Source: Halomonas sp. 25-S5
GTDB taxonomy: Bacteria > Pseudomonadota > Gammaproteobacteria > Pseudomonadales > Halomonadaceae
Length of the DNA stretch: 64,000 nt
NCBI RefSeq assembly: GCF_029889845.1
Contig: NZ_JARANV010000017.1
Span: 1-64,000, forward strand
Reading direction: 5' to 3'
The notes beneath the pieces were generated by a model that made no database searches, had not been told where the DNA came from, and saw only the letters and a program-made list of their open reading frames with translations. The translations under genes were made by a program, and so were the position numbers. Shown piece by piece: positions 1-11,265 of this stretch (the stretch's first letter is position 1; each line of letters begins with the position of its first letter).

Positions 1-45
1 GTCACCAACATCCCGACAAGCGCCCACATGAATTACCTGATCGAT

Positions 46-56
46 TGTTAAAGAGC
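46..56 (-). promoter_or_regulatory. rRNA operon leader boxA antitermination site
   Basis: Read on the minus strand this is GCTCTTTAACA, the boxA core, followed by an AT-rich stretch and GTGGGCGCTTGT. That is the arrangement seen in the leader just before 16S rRNA in gammaproteobacteria. NusB/NusE-type antitermination factors bind boxA in the nascent RNA. No 16S sequence lies upstream of it, since pssA is there, so this is the operon leader rather than the 16S-23S spacer. The 16S gene should begin a short distance beyond position 1. Confidence 0.88.
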
Positions 57-162
57 GGCTCCGGGCTCGAATGAAGAAAGCGCGGAGCGTCTCGCTGTTG
101 CCGTCGTGCCCGGCTGCTTCCGATGAAGCGGCGGTCTCGTCGGCGCCCTGCGAGGAAGGCGT

Positions 163-190
163 ATTCTACGTGATCGGCTGTCGGTGTCAA
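163..190 (-). promoter_or_regulatory. rRNA operon promoter, proximal copy
   Basis: The minus strand reads TTGACA (190-185), a 16-base spacer, then TAGAAT (168-163). A GC-rich segment follows the -10 box, as expected for a discriminator of a growth-rate- and ppGpp-controlled stable RNA promoter. It lies about 105 bases upstream of boxA and points toward the 16S gene outside the window. Confidence 0.8.
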
Positions 191-289
191 CCCTGCGAGG
201 CGTTCCGAAGAAGCGTCCTGGGCGATCATCGTGCCATCGAGATGGCGGCCGATAGAGCCCTTAGCGGGCCTCTGTCACGAGTGGCGGGC

Positions 290-317
290 ATTCTACCGAA
301 TGCGGCGAGTTCGTCAA
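290..317 (-). promoter_or_regulatory. rRNA operon promoter, distal copy
   Basis: The minus strand reads TTGACG (317-312), a 16-base spacer and TAGAAT (295-290): the same -10 hexamer and spacing as the proximal promoter 127 bases downstream. It is followed by a GC-rich discriminator. The 40 bases upstream (about 318-370) are richer in A/T than their surroundings and could be an UP element. A weaker third match, TTGCGC-17-TAGAGT, is at 447-419. Confidence 0.75.
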
Positions 318-511
318 GCGGGAATTTCCAGAACTTCTTCGAAAAACCCAAATGGAAACAAGCACTTTTGCCACTCATCACCGCCTGCAACGTTGCCCGT
401 TGCCGGCAGCGAGTGCGTACTCTACGGATTCCCACGGGACCGCGCAAGACCCTCGGGAAGAAATATGTCGCGCCGACCGCCTGTGGATGACTTGGCCCGC
501 CGGCAGAGACG

Positions 512-535
512 AAAACGCCCGCGCGAGGCGGGCGT
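512..535 (-). terminator. Intrinsic terminator after pssA
   Basis: An 8-bp perfect stem (528-535 with 515-522) around a 5-base loop is followed on the minus strand by TTTT. It lies about 20 bases past the pssA stop codon and separates pssA from the rRNA promoters that read the same way. Confidence 0.85.
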
Positions 536-555
536 CGTGGGGAGGGCGACCCGGT

Positions 556-1392
556 TCAGTCCGTGGACGGTGAATGCTTGAGCTTGCGCACCACCGCCAT
601 CACCGGCCCGGAGACCACGTAGGCACCGAACAGCAGCAGCAACATCACCGAGGGCTCGATGGAGATGACCACGAAGCCCAGCACGATGGCCAGCAGGAAG
701 ACGAAGGGCACCGGCCCCTTGAGGTCCACGTCCTTGAAGCTGTAGTAGCGGATGTTGCTGACCATCAGCACCCCCGCGGCGCCCACCACGAAGAGCATCA
801 GCAGCTTGAAGCCGAAGGCATCGGCATCGAAGCTGTGGAAGGTCCAGACACTAGCCGCGACCAGGGCCGCCGCCGAGGGGCTGGGCAGGCCGATGAACCA
901 CTTCTTGTCGACGCTGCCGATCTGCACGTTGAAGCGCGCCAGGCGCAGCGCGGCGCAGGCCACGTAGAGAAAGGCCACCACCCAGCCGGTCTTGCCGATG
1001 TCCTGCAGGATCCAGATGAAGGCCACCAGGCCCGGCGCCACGCCGAAGGAGAGCATGTCGGAGAGGCTGTCGTACTCCGCACCGAAGTCACTCTGGGTGT
1101 TGGTCAGGCGAGCCACCCGACCGTCCAGGCCATCCAGCACCATGGCGATGAAGATGGCGATGGAGGCCGTGGTGAAGTCGCCGTTGATGGCTGCCACCAT
1201 GGCGAAGAAGCCGGAGAAGAGGGCCGAGGTAGTGAAGAGGTTGGGCAGTAGGTAAACGCCCTTGCGCCGCACCTTCCTGCCGCCCTCCTCGGCCTCCTCG
1301 ATCACCTCCGATTCGCGCATGAAGGTGCTCGCCAGGTCCTCGTCTCTCGGCTGGTCCGGCTCTTGCTCGCTGTGGTGCGAATCCCGATTCAT
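556..1392 (-). CDS. pssA: CDP-diacylglycerol--serine O-phosphatidyltransferase
   Basis: This integral membrane enzyme makes phosphatidylserine from CDP-diacylglycerol and L-serine, the first committed step to phosphatidylethanolamine. The 278-residue protein has a hydrophilic, acidic N-terminus of about 45 residues and then several membrane helices. The CDP-alcohol phosphatidyltransferase signature is complete: D90-G91, A94-R95, G104, D108 and D112. It is the multi-span CDP-alcohol type, not the peripheral E. coli type. It lies downstream of ilvC, as in Pseudomonas (ilvIH-ilvC-pssA), but a strong hairpin separates the two, so it probably has some transcription of its own. The ATG at 1392 gives a plausible N-terminus. 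Confidence 0.95.
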   Translation of the reverse strand: MNRDSHHSEQEPDQPRDEDLASTFMRESEVIEEAEEGGRKVRRKGVYLLPNLFTTSALFSGFFAMVAAINGDFTTASIAIFIAMVLDGLDGRVARLTNTQSDFGAEYDSLSDMLSFGVAPGLVAFIWILQDIGKTGWVVAFLYVACAALRLARFNVQIGSVDKKWFIGLPSPSAAALVAASVWTFHSFDADAFGFKLLMLFVVGAAGVLMVSNIRYYSFKDVDLKGPVPFVFLLAIVLGFVVISIEPSVMLLLLFGAYVVSGPVMAVVRKLKHSPSTD

Positions 1393-1472
1393 CTGTCTCT
1401 TCCATCGGCTTGGGTGTCACCCCATTCTACACACAGAGCGCCCGACGACTCACGATGGCGAGACCAGACGCA

Positions 1473-1500
1473 GCGAGGGCGCGGAAACCCGCGCCCTCGC
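1473..1500 (-). terminator. Hairpin between ilvC and pssA
   Basis: A perfect 12-bp GC-rich stem with a 4-base loop lies 24 bases past the ilvC stop. No clear T-run follows, so it may be a weak terminator or an mRNA 3'-end stabiliser that uncouples ilvC from pssA. Confidence 0.6.
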
Positions 1501-1523
1501 CTCAGCCGTAACGGATCGGGAGA

Positions 1524-2576
<1,053 letters not shown>

Positions 2577-2674
2577 TCAGCGTTGATGGCCACCCGCGCC
2601 GTCTGTCGCGGCGCCGGATTGTGATATAGAGAATTCGTTGCAGCCAATGGAGTCAGCTTACGCCAGCTCTCGTG

Positions 2675-2721
2675 TTGCGTAAAACGCGATATTTGCAATG
2701 TCACATCCCGAAATATGCAAT
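2675..2721. promoter_or_regulatory. Candidate IlvY operators in the ilvC-ilvY divergent region
   Basis: In the 190-bp divergent gap there is an imperfect palindrome TTGCGT-N3-ACGCGA (2675-2689). Two near-identical direct repeats follow, ATTTGCAAT (2691-2699) and ATATGCAAT (2713-2721), 22 bp or two helical turns apart. Paired sites on one DNA face suit a tetrameric LysR-type activator. Assignment to IlvY is inferred from position and from the conserved divergent ilvY-ilvC arrangement. Confidence 0.55.
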
Positions 2722-2730
2722 ACTGCCGAC

Positions 2731-3618
2731 ATGGACATGCGCCCCCTCAAGCACTTCCTCGCCCTGGCCGAGACCCTGCACTTCGGCCGCGCCAGCGAGG
2801 CCTGCCACGTCAGCCCCTCGACGCTCTCGCGCACCATCCGCCAGCTCGAGGAGAGCCTGGGCGTGCGCCTCTTCGAGCGTGACAACCGCCATGTGGTGCT
2901 GACCCGTCAGGGCCGCACCTTCCAGGGCTATGCCCGGGACACCCTGGAGGAGTGGCAACGGCTGCGCCAATCGCTGATGAGCGAGGCGCGCACCCTCACC
3001 GGCGAAATCAGCATCTACTGCTCGGTGACTGCCAGCTACAGCTTCCTCTACGAGCTGCTCAGCGAGTTCCGCACCCGCCATCCGGGCATCGAGCTCAAGC
3101 TGCACACCGGAGACCCGGCCCAGTCCCTGCCCCGGGTACTGGCCGGCAACGAGGACATGGCCATCACCCCGCGGCCGCGCCAGGCCCCCGATGCCCTGGC
3201 CTTCAAGTCGCTGACGCGCTCGCCGCTGGTGTTCATCGCGCCCCACGAGGCCCATGACTGGATTCCCCCCACGCCCGAGTCGCCCTCCGCCGAACAGTGG
3301 CGAGACGTGCCCATGATCCTCTCCGAGGCCGGCCTGTCGCGCCAATACAGCGACACCTGGTTTCGCGCACTGGGCGTGGCGCCTCGGATCTATGCCCAGG
3401 TGGCCGGCCACGAGGCCATCGTCAGCATGGTGGGACTGGGGTTCGGCGTCGGCGTGGTGCCGCGCATCGTGCTCGATACCAGCCCCCTGGCGGAGCGGGT
3501 CAGGGTCCTGCCGGTCAAGCCGGAGCTGCCCCACTACGACGTTGGGCTCTGCGTGCTCGAGCGCCGTCTGAAGAGTCCGCTGATCGCCGCCCTCTGGGAC
3601 GAGGTGGTGGAGCGCTGA
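2731..3618 (+). CDS. ilvY: LysR-type transcriptional activator IlvY
   Basis: This is a 295-residue LysR-family regulator with an N-terminal winged helix-turn-helix (residues about 5-60, including HVSPSTLSRTIRQLEE) and a two-lobed substrate-binding domain. Several stretches match E. coli IlvY as I remember it: HFGRA, HVSPSTLSR, ERDNR, CSVTA.YS, GGHEA/AGHEAIVSMV and the C-terminal RLKSPLIAALW. It is divergent from ilvC, its expected target. The start chosen is ATG 2731 (MDMRPLKHF), which matches the family N-terminus. An in-frame ATG at 2698 lies inside the operator-like repeats and is less likely. Confidence 0.93.
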   Translation: MDMRPLKHFLALAETLHFGRASEACHVSPSTLSRTIRQLEESLGVRLFERDNRHVVLTRQGRTFQGYARDTLEEWQRLRQSLMSEARTLTGEISIYCSVTASYSFLYELLSEFRTRHPGIELKLHTGDPAQSLPRVLAGNEDMAITPRPRQAPDALAFKSLTRSPLVFIAPHEAHDWIPPTPESPSAEQWRDVPMILSEAGLSRQYSDTWFRALGVAPRIYAQVAGHEAIVSMVGLGFGVGVVPRIVLDTSPLAERVRVLPVKPELPHYDVGLCVLERRLKSPLIAALWDEVVER

Positions 3619-3630
3619 GCCCCAATCACG

Positions 3631-3658
3631 AAGGCCGCCTCGAAGGGCGGCCTTTGCA
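3631..3658 (+). terminator. Intrinsic terminator after ilvY
   Basis: A 9-bp stem (3631-3639 with 3646-3654) and 6-base loop are followed by TGCATTTT on the plus strand, 13 bases after the ilvY stop. It sits between the convergent ilvY and ilvH genes. Confidence 0.8.
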
Positions 3659-3688
3659 TTTTGGCAGATGGCACTCTTTCAGGAACCG

Positions 3689-4180
3689 CTACAGAGACAG
3701 CACTTTATCGCCGCGAGCAATCCCCGACACCCCGGTGCGCGCCACCTCGAGGATGCCCACCGGCGCCATGGCCTGCAGGAAGGCATCCAGCTTGCCGGCG
3801 TCGCCGGTGATCTGCACCGTGTAGAGGCTCGGTGTCACGTCGACGATCTGCGCGCGGAAGATGTCCACGGTGCGCTTGACCTCGTCGCGGGCCGAGCCCA
3901 GCGCCTTGACCTTGATCAGCATCAGCTCGCGCTCGATGTGGTTGCCCTCGGTCAGGTCCACCAGCTTGACCACGTCGATCAGCTTGTTGAGGTGCTTGGT
4001 GATCTGCTCGATCACCCGGTCGTCGCCCACGGTGGTCACGGTCAACCGCGACAGGCTCGGGTCCTCGGTGGGTGCCACGTTCAGCGTTTCGATGTTGAAG
4101 TTGCGCTGGGAGAACAGCCCCACCACGCGTGACAGGGCGCCCGGTTCGTTTTCCATCAGAATCGAGATGATATGGCGCAT
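3689..4180 (-). CDS. ilvH: Acetolactate synthase III regulatory (small) subunit
   Basis: IlvH is the regulatory subunit of acetohydroxyacid synthase and confers valine feedback inhibition. The 163-residue length equals that of E. coli IlvH. An N-terminal ACT domain (residues 1-75; MRHIISILMENEPGALSRV, NIETLNV) is followed by the C-terminal regulatory domain (about 85-160). Its ATG overlaps the ilvI stop codon by one base (TGATG), so translation is coupled and the subunits are made together. Confidence 0.96.
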   Translation of the reverse strand: MRHIISILMENEPGALSRVVGLFSQRNFNIETLNVAPTEDPSLSRLTVTTVGDDRVIEQITKHLNKLIDVVKLVDLTEGNHIERELMLIKVKALGSARDEVKRTVDIFRAQIVDVTPSLYTVQITGDAGKLDAFLQAMAPVGILEVARTGVSGIARGDKVLSL

Positions 4181-5904
4181 CAGGTCCGCTCCGTCTTGGA
4201 AAGCAGCATGTCACGCATGGAGCCCAGGGGCACCTGCATCGGATAGACGTGCTCGTGCGGGTCGACGAGAACGTCGAGGAACACCAGCTCGTGCGTGTCG
4301 GCAAAAGCACGTTCCAGTGCCGGCTCGAGATCCGCCAGTGTCTCCACCCGCAGCGCGGTGAAGCCATATGCGCCGATCAACTGCTGGAAGTCGGGCAGCG
4401 ATTCCATGTAGGAGTGCGCATGGCGGGACTTGTAGTTGAGGTCCTGCCACTGGCGCACCATGCCCAACGAGGCATTGTTGAGGTTGACGATCTTCACCCC
4501 GCCACCGAACTGCTTACAGGTCGAGAGCTCCTGCATCATCATCTGGAAGCTGCCCTCGCCGGTGACGCAGATCACCTGCTCCTCCGGGAAGTTGTGCTTG
4601 ATGCCCATGGCCGCCGGGAAGCCGAAGCCCATGGTGCCCAGCCCCCCGGAGGTGATGAAGCGCTTGGGCTTGTCGAACTTGTAGTACTGGGCCGCGAACA
4701 TCTGGTGCTGGCCGACGTCGGTGGTCACGTAGGCCTCGCCGCGGGTCACCCGGCACAGCGCCTCGATGACCTCCTGGGGCTTGATCGGCTCGCCGGGCCG
4801 GGAGGGCTCATAGAGCTTGTCGCGGCGCTCCTCGCGCCAGCCGTCGATCTGCTTCCACCAGTCGGCCAGGGCCTCGGGATTGGCGATCTCCTTGCCCTGC
4901 ACCAGGCTGATCATCTCGTTGATCACGCTGCCGGCCGGGCCGACGATGGGCACATCCGCGCGTACGGTCTTTGAGATAGAACTGGGGTCGATGTCCACAT
5001 GGACGATCTTGGCGGTGGGGCAGAACTTCGAGGTGTTGTTGGTGACGCGGTCGTCGAAACGCGCGCCGATGGCGATGATCAGGTCGGCATGATGCATGGC
5101 CATGTTCGACTCATAGGAGCCGTGCATGCCCAGCCAGCCCAGGCACTGGCGGTCGCTCTGCGGGTAGGAACCGATGCCCATCAGGGTGGTGGTGATGGGA
5201 TAGCCCAGCCGCTGGACCAGGTCGGTCAACCCTTCGCTGGCGTTGCCGGTGACCACGCCGCCGCCGGTGTAGAAGACCGGGCGCCGGGCCTTGAGCATCA
5301 GCTCCACGGCCTTCTTGATCTGGCCGGTATGCCCGCGGGTGACCGGGTTGTACGAGCGCATCTTGACCTTCTTCGGGTAGACGTACTCATAGCGCTCGGT
5401 GGGTGCGGTCATGTCCTTGGGAATGTCCACCACCACCGGCCCGGGCCGGCCGGTCGCAGCCAGGTAGTAGGCCTTCTTGAGGACCTCGGGAATCTCGGTC
5501 GGGTGCCTGATCGAGAAGCTGTGCTTCACGATCGGCCGGGTCACGCCGACGATGTCGGTCTCCTGGAAGGCATCGTCACCGATCAGGTGGCTCATCACCT
5601 GGCCGCACAGCACCACCATGGGGATCGAGTCCATGTAGGCGGTGGCGATGCCGGTGACGGCGTTGGTCGCCCCGGGGCCGGAGGTCACCAGCACCGTGCC
5701 CGGCTTGCCGGAGGCCCGGGCGTAGCCGTCGGCGGCGTGGGTAGCCGCCTGTTCGTGGCGCACCAGGATGTGCTTGACCTTGTCCTGGCGGAACAGCGCG
5801 TCGTAGATGTGCAGCGCCGCCCCCCCGGGATACCCATAGATGTATTCGACGCCCTCGTCCTGGAGGAAGCGGGCAATCATGTCTGCGCCGGAAAGCAGTT
5901 CCAC
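4180..5904 (-). CDS. ilvI: Acetolactate synthase III catalytic (large) subunit
   Basis: This TPP-dependent enzyme condenses two pyruvates to acetolactate, or pyruvate with 2-oxobutyrate. The start chosen is GTG at 5904 (VELLSGADMIARF), because AGGGGAG sits 8 bases upstream and the resulting 574 residues equal the length of E. coli IlvI. The catalytic Glu lies in RHEQAATHAADGYARASG, and the C-terminal TPP motif reads GEGSF...NLNN, with Glu in place of the common GDG aspartate. The frame stays open upstream to an ATG at 6093, which would add 63 residues unlike the family. It forms an operon with ilvH and has a long structured leader. Confidence 0.95.
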   Translation of the reverse strand: MELLSGADMIARFLQDEGVEYIYGYPGGAALHIYDALFRQDKVKHILVRHEQAATHAADGYARASGKPGTVLVTSGPGATNAVTGIATAYMDSIPMVVLCGQVMSHLIGDDAFQETDIVGVTRPIVKHSFSIRHPTEIPEVLKKAYYLAATGRPGPVVVDIPKDMTAPTERYEYVYPKKVKMRSYNPVTRGHTGQIKKAVELMLKARRPVFYTGGGVVTGNASEGLTDLVQRLGYPITTTLMGIGSYPQSDRQCLGWLGMHGSYESNMAMHHADLIIAIGARFDDRVTNNTSKFCPTAKIVHVDIDPSSISKTVRADVPIVGPAGSVINEMISLVQGKEIANPEALADWWKQIDGWREERRDKLYEPSRPGEPIKPQEVIEALCRVTRGEAYVTTDVGQHQMFAAQYYKFDKPKRFITSGGLGTMGFGFPAAMGIKHNFPEEQVICVTGEGSFQMMMQELSTCKQFGGGVKIVNLNNASLGMVRQWQDLNYKSRHAHSYMESLPDFQQLIGAYGFTALRVETLADLEPALERAFADTHELVFLDVLVDPHEHVYPMQVPLGSMRDMLLSKTERT

Positions 5905-6269
5905 AGATGTATCTCCCCTGGAGGTCTCGAGTGCGATCCGCGCCCACCGCGTGGACACGAAGTCGAGTGCGGCGGTATGCCGCTGCCGGCCATGCCGGCA
6001 CCTGATGCCAAACCCTGGCAAAAAGCCCTGTTGGGGCCTGCACTCTTTCGGGAACGCTGATGCATTGCGACATGAATCAGCGATTCCCTTCACGGCGGTT
6101 CACCGCGTCGGGGGCGTTGGCCGACCCGGGCGGTTGGCCCGGAGCCGGAAGTCCTTCGGCGGGTAGAGGCGCTCGGCCCACCCTTCGCGCGGGAATGGGG
6201 GATTGCCCGCTGGAGTCCGCGCCCGTATCAGGAAGGGTCAAGATTCCATTAGCACTGTGGAAGTGTCAA
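5905..6269 (-). promoter_or_regulatory. ilvI leader region with terminator-like hairpin
   Basis: The region upstream of ilvI has no gene of its own. The minus strand carries a TTGACA at 6269-6264, with GAATCT 17 bases or TGGAAT 15 bases downstream as weak -10 candidates. About 240 bases later lies a short hairpin at 6039-6023 (AGGCCC, loop CAACA, GGGCTT) merging into TTTTT. This looks like an attenuator between promoter and ribosome site. I could not find a leader peptide rich in Leu, Val or Ile codons, so classical attenuation is not established. Confidence 0.45.
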
Positions 6270-6340
6270 CCGCGAAAACGGCGTGGGTAGCCCATGATCG
6301 GCCATCCGGCAAGCCGAATATGGCACAACGGGCCCCATAA

Positions 6341-6372
6341 AAGAGCCCGTCCACTCGCGGGGAGGGACGGGC
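6341..6372 (-). terminator. Intrinsic terminator after clpB
   Basis: A perfect 8-bp GC-rich stem (6365-6372 with 6345-6352) around a 12-base loop is followed on the minus strand by TCTTTTA. It lies about 115 bases past the clpB stop and upstream of the ilvI promoter region. Confidence 0.8.
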
Positions 6373-6486
6373 AAGGGGGTTACAGGACGCAACCTGAAGA
6401 AAAGTATAGACCGTTGCCGGCCGGTCGCCCGGGCGGCAAGGTAACGCTTTGTGGCGCAGTGTGACGCTGCTTTACGGCGTGCGGCC

Positions 6487-9069
<2,583 letters not shown>

Positions 9070-9140
9070 TCGCTTTCCTCCATCGGGGTGACGGCGCGGT
9101 CGGACGCACCGTTTGGCCCTGTCAATGTGTCTTGACAGAC

Positions 9141-9170
9141 TCAATGGAGTCAGCGTGGCCGGCTTTCAAG
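9141..9170 (-). promoter_or_regulatory. Sigma-32 heat-shock promoter of clpB
   Basis: The minus strand reads CTTGAAA (9170-9164), a 14-base spacer and CTCCATTGA (9149-9141). Compared with the sigma-32 consensus CTTGAAA and CCCCATnTA, the -35 is perfect and the -10 differs at two of its fixed positions. Position and gene function agree with RpoH control. Confidence 0.85.
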
Positions 9171-9209
9171 TCGGCGGCCAGGGAAAGGGGGTGAGGAGTT
9201 GACGCTGAT

Positions 9210-9342
9210 CAAGCGGCCAAGCGGCCAAGCGGCCAAGCGGCCAAGCGGCCAAGCGGCCAAGCGGCCAAGCGGCCAAGCGGCCAAGCGGCCAAGCGGCCAA
9301 GCGGCCAAGCGGCCAAGCGGCCAAGCGGCCAAGCGGCCAAGC
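9210..9342. repeat. Octanucleotide tandem array, 16 copies of CAAGCGGC
   Basis: Sixteen perfect head-to-tail copies of CAAGCGGC (9210-9337) end in a partial unit (to 9342). The array lies between the clpB promoter and the 3' end of pgeF. Because 8 is not a multiple of 3, each strand shows artificial open frames with an 8-residue period; these are not genes. It belongs with the arrays at 12085 and 40061. Confidence 0.97.
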
Positions 9343-9414
9343 AGGATAGCTCGAAAGCGCAGGAAGCAAGCCAGGGGTTCCTTGGCGCTTGCAGCTCGGC
9401 GCTCGGCGCTGTTT

Positions 9415-10170
9415 TCAGCGCAACCAGATCACGCTGGCCATGCGGCCGGTGAGGCCGTCGTCGCGGCGGTAGGAGTAGAAGCGGGACTCGCAGGCGGTGC
9501 AGAAGTGGCCGCCGCTGATATGGGCGACGCCCAGGCGCTCGAGGCGCAGGCGCGCCAGCTTGTAGAGGTCGCCCATGTAGTGGCCGAGCCGGTAGGGGCT
9601 GGGATCGAAGGCCGCCTCGGCCTCCGGGTGCACGCCGACGAAGGCCTGCTGCACCTCGGGGCCGACCTCGAACTGGGCGTTGGAGATCGCCGGGCCCAGC
9701 CAGGCCATCAGCTCCTCCGGCGGCAGGCCCATCGCCCCCACGGTGGCCTCGATCACGCCGCCGGCCAGCCCGCGCCAGCCGGCATGGGCCACCGCCACCC
9801 GCTCGCCGCGGCGGTCGCAGAGGAACACCGGCAGGCAGTCGGCGGTGAGCACCACGCAGGCGTAGTCACGATTCGTGGCCACGGCGGCGTCCGCCTGGGG
9901 CCGGGCGCCGGAGTAGGCCTGCTGGACCCGGGCCCCGTGCACCTGGTCGAGCCACAGCAGCGAGCGGCCGTCGCCGACCTCCTTCTCCAGCTGACGGCGG
10001 CACAGCGCCACGTGGTCCGGATTGTCGCCCAGGTGCTCGGCGGGATTGAAGGCGGCGAAGGGACCCTGGCTGGGGCCGGTCTCGCGGGTGGTGACGAAGG
10101 CGCCCACGCTCTCCGGCGCCGGCCAGTCGGGCAGGATCGGTGTCGGGCGCAGGTCGAAGGTATCGCTCAT
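9415..10170 (-). CDS. pgeF: Peptidoglycan editing factor / YfiH-family purine nucleoside phosphorylase-like protein
   Basis: This family (DUF152, once called multicopper polyphenol oxidase) includes E. coli YfiH/PgeF, which prevents misincorporation of L-Ser into muropeptides. Homologues have purine nucleoside phosphorylase/adenosine deaminase activity. The 251-residue protein has the family metal-site motifs DQVHG, LTADCLPV and AHAGWRG, and a C-terminal GGHFCTACE. ATG 10170 follows AAGGA by 7 bases; a GTG three bases upstream is the alternative. It lies 10 bases after rluD, the usual rluD-pgeF pair, and is surely co-transcribed. Confidence 0.94.
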   Translation of the reverse strand: MSDTFDLRPTPILPDWPAPESVGAFVTTRETGPSQGPFAAFNPAEHLGDNPDHVALCRRQLEKEVGDGRSLLWLDQVHGARVQQAYSGARPQADAAVATNRDYACVVLTADCLPVFLCDRRGERVAVAHAGWRGLAGGVIEATVGAMGLPPEELMAWLGPAISNAQFEVGPEVQQAFVGVHPEAEAAFDPSPYRLGHYMGDLYKLARLRLERLGVAHISGGHFCTACESRFYSYRRDDGLTGRMASVIWLR

Positions 10171-10180
10171 CACGGGGTCC

Positions 10181-11140
10181 TTAGCGCATGGTCTCGCGGT
10201 CTTCGCGCAGGTAGTCGAGCAGCATCAGCAGGTCATCCGGCAGCGGCGCGCGGAAGGCCATTCGCTCGCCGCTGGCCGGGTGCACGAAGGCCAGCTTGCG
10301 GGCATGCAGCGCCTGGCGCGAGAACTCGCGCAGGATCTCCTTGAGGGTCTCGCCGGCGCCGGCCGGCAGCTTCAGGCGCCCGCCGTAGACCGGGTCACCG
10401 ATCAGCGGATAGCGCGCATGGGCCATGTGCACGCGGATCTGGTGGGTGCGGCCCGTCTCGAGCTTGCAGCGCACATGGGTATGGGCGCGGAAGCGCTCCA
10501 CCACCCGGTAGTGGGTCACCGCCGGCTTGCCCGAGGCGTTCACCGCCTGGCGCTTGCGGTCGCGCGGGTGGCGGCCGATGGGGGCGTCCACGGTGCCGCC
10601 GGCGGTCATCACCCCGACCACCACGGCATCGTACTCCCGCGAGACGCTGCGCGCCTGGAGCTGCTCGACCAGGGCGGTCTGGGCGGCCAGGGTCCTGGCC
10701 ACCACCATCAGCCCGCTGGTGTCCTTGTCCAGGCGGTGCACGATGCCCGCCCGGGGGATAGCCGCCAGCGCCGGGTCGTGGTGCAGCAGGGCATTGAGCA
10801 GAGTGCCGTCGGGGTTGCCGGCGGCGGGATGCACCACCAGGCCCGGCGGCTTGTCGATCACCAGCACCTCGCCGTCCTCGTACACCACCGTCAGGGGGAT
10901 GTCCTCGGGCTCGAAGCGGGTGTCGTCCTCGATCTCGGCGGCCAGCGCCAGGGCCTCGCCGCCGTAGACCTTGTCCTTGGGTTTGGCCAGTCGGCCGTCC
11001 AGGGTCAGGGCCCCGCTCTTGATCCAGGCCTTGAGCCGCTCCCGGGAAAGGTCGGCGAAGAGTTCGGCGGCGGCCTGGTCGAGGCGCAGGCCGGCCATGC
11101 GTTCGGGAACGCGATGCTGTGCTTCGAAGGTCTGGGACAT
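10181..11140 (-). CDS. rluD: 23S rRNA pseudouridine synthase (1911/1915/1917)
   Basis: RluD converts three uridines of 23S rRNA helix 69 to pseudouridine and is important for ribosome assembly. The protein has an N-terminal S4-like RNA-binding domain (residues about 15-75, [10 protein letters not shown]...[12 protein letters not shown]). The RluA-type catalytic domain follows, with the signature [14 protein letters not shown] holding the catalytic Asp. The 319 residues are near E. coli RluD (326). ATG 11140 ([12 protein letters not shown]) is chosen to match the family; the frame extends upstream only through a TTG at 11194 near the promoter. It is divergent from bamD, as in many gammaproteobacteria. 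Confidence 0.95.
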   Translation of the reverse strand: MSQTFEAQHRVPERMAGLRLDQAAAELFADLSRERLKAWIKSGALTLDGRLAKPKDKVYGGEALALAAEIEDDTRFEPEDIPLTVVYEDGEVLVIDKPPGLVVHPAAGNPDGTLLNALLHHDPALAAIPRAGIVHRLDKDTSGLMVVARTLAAQTALVEQLQARSVSREYDAVVVGVMTAGGTVDAPIGRHPRDRKRQAVNASGKPAVTHYRVVERFRAHTHVRCKLETGRTHQIRVHMAHARYPLIGDPVYGGRLKLPAGAGETLKEILREFSRQALHARKLAFVHPASGERMAFRAPLPDDLLMLLDYLREDRETMR

Positions 11141-11199
11141 GGGTCGGGACAGGGCTCTTTGCGCACCGGGAGCGATGACTGCGTTTCGCTGCAAGGTGC

Positions 11200-11207
11200 T
11201 TTATAGT
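11200..11207. promoter_or_regulatory. Overlapping -10 boxes for divergent rluD and bamD
   Basis: One segment reads TATAGT on the plus strand (11202-11207) and TATAAA on the minus strand (11205-11200). It lies in the 125-bp gap between rluD and bamD. No good -35 hexamer is seen for either direction, so the call rests on position and on the A/T richness of the segment. Confidence 0.4.
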
Positions 11208-11265
11208 GGGCGGATTGAGGCCGATTCTACCACGGCCGTCCAGGTTGTTAGACACGAGGATCACG

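Noticed and set aside
71..581. Plus-strand open frames before pssA
   Set aside because: They lie across rRNA promoters, boxA and the pssA terminator on the other strand; no domain and no ribosome site.
5905..6093. N-terminal extension of IlvI starting at ATG 6093
   Set aside because: The extension has no family similarity, crosses a terminator-like hairpin, and the GTG at 5904 has a strong ribosome site and gives the standard length.
5905..6240. Leader peptide for ilvI attenuation
   Set aside because: The candidate short frame starting near 6072 is not enriched in Leu, Val or Ile codons and has no stop near the hairpin.
9210..9342. CRISPR array
   Set aside because: Units are 8 bp and contiguous, with no spacers and no cas genes nearby.
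9150..9369. Short repetitive proteins with an AWPLGRLA-type period
   Set aside because: Artefact of the 8-bp array, which is open in several frames on both strands; no start signals and no relation to a protein family.
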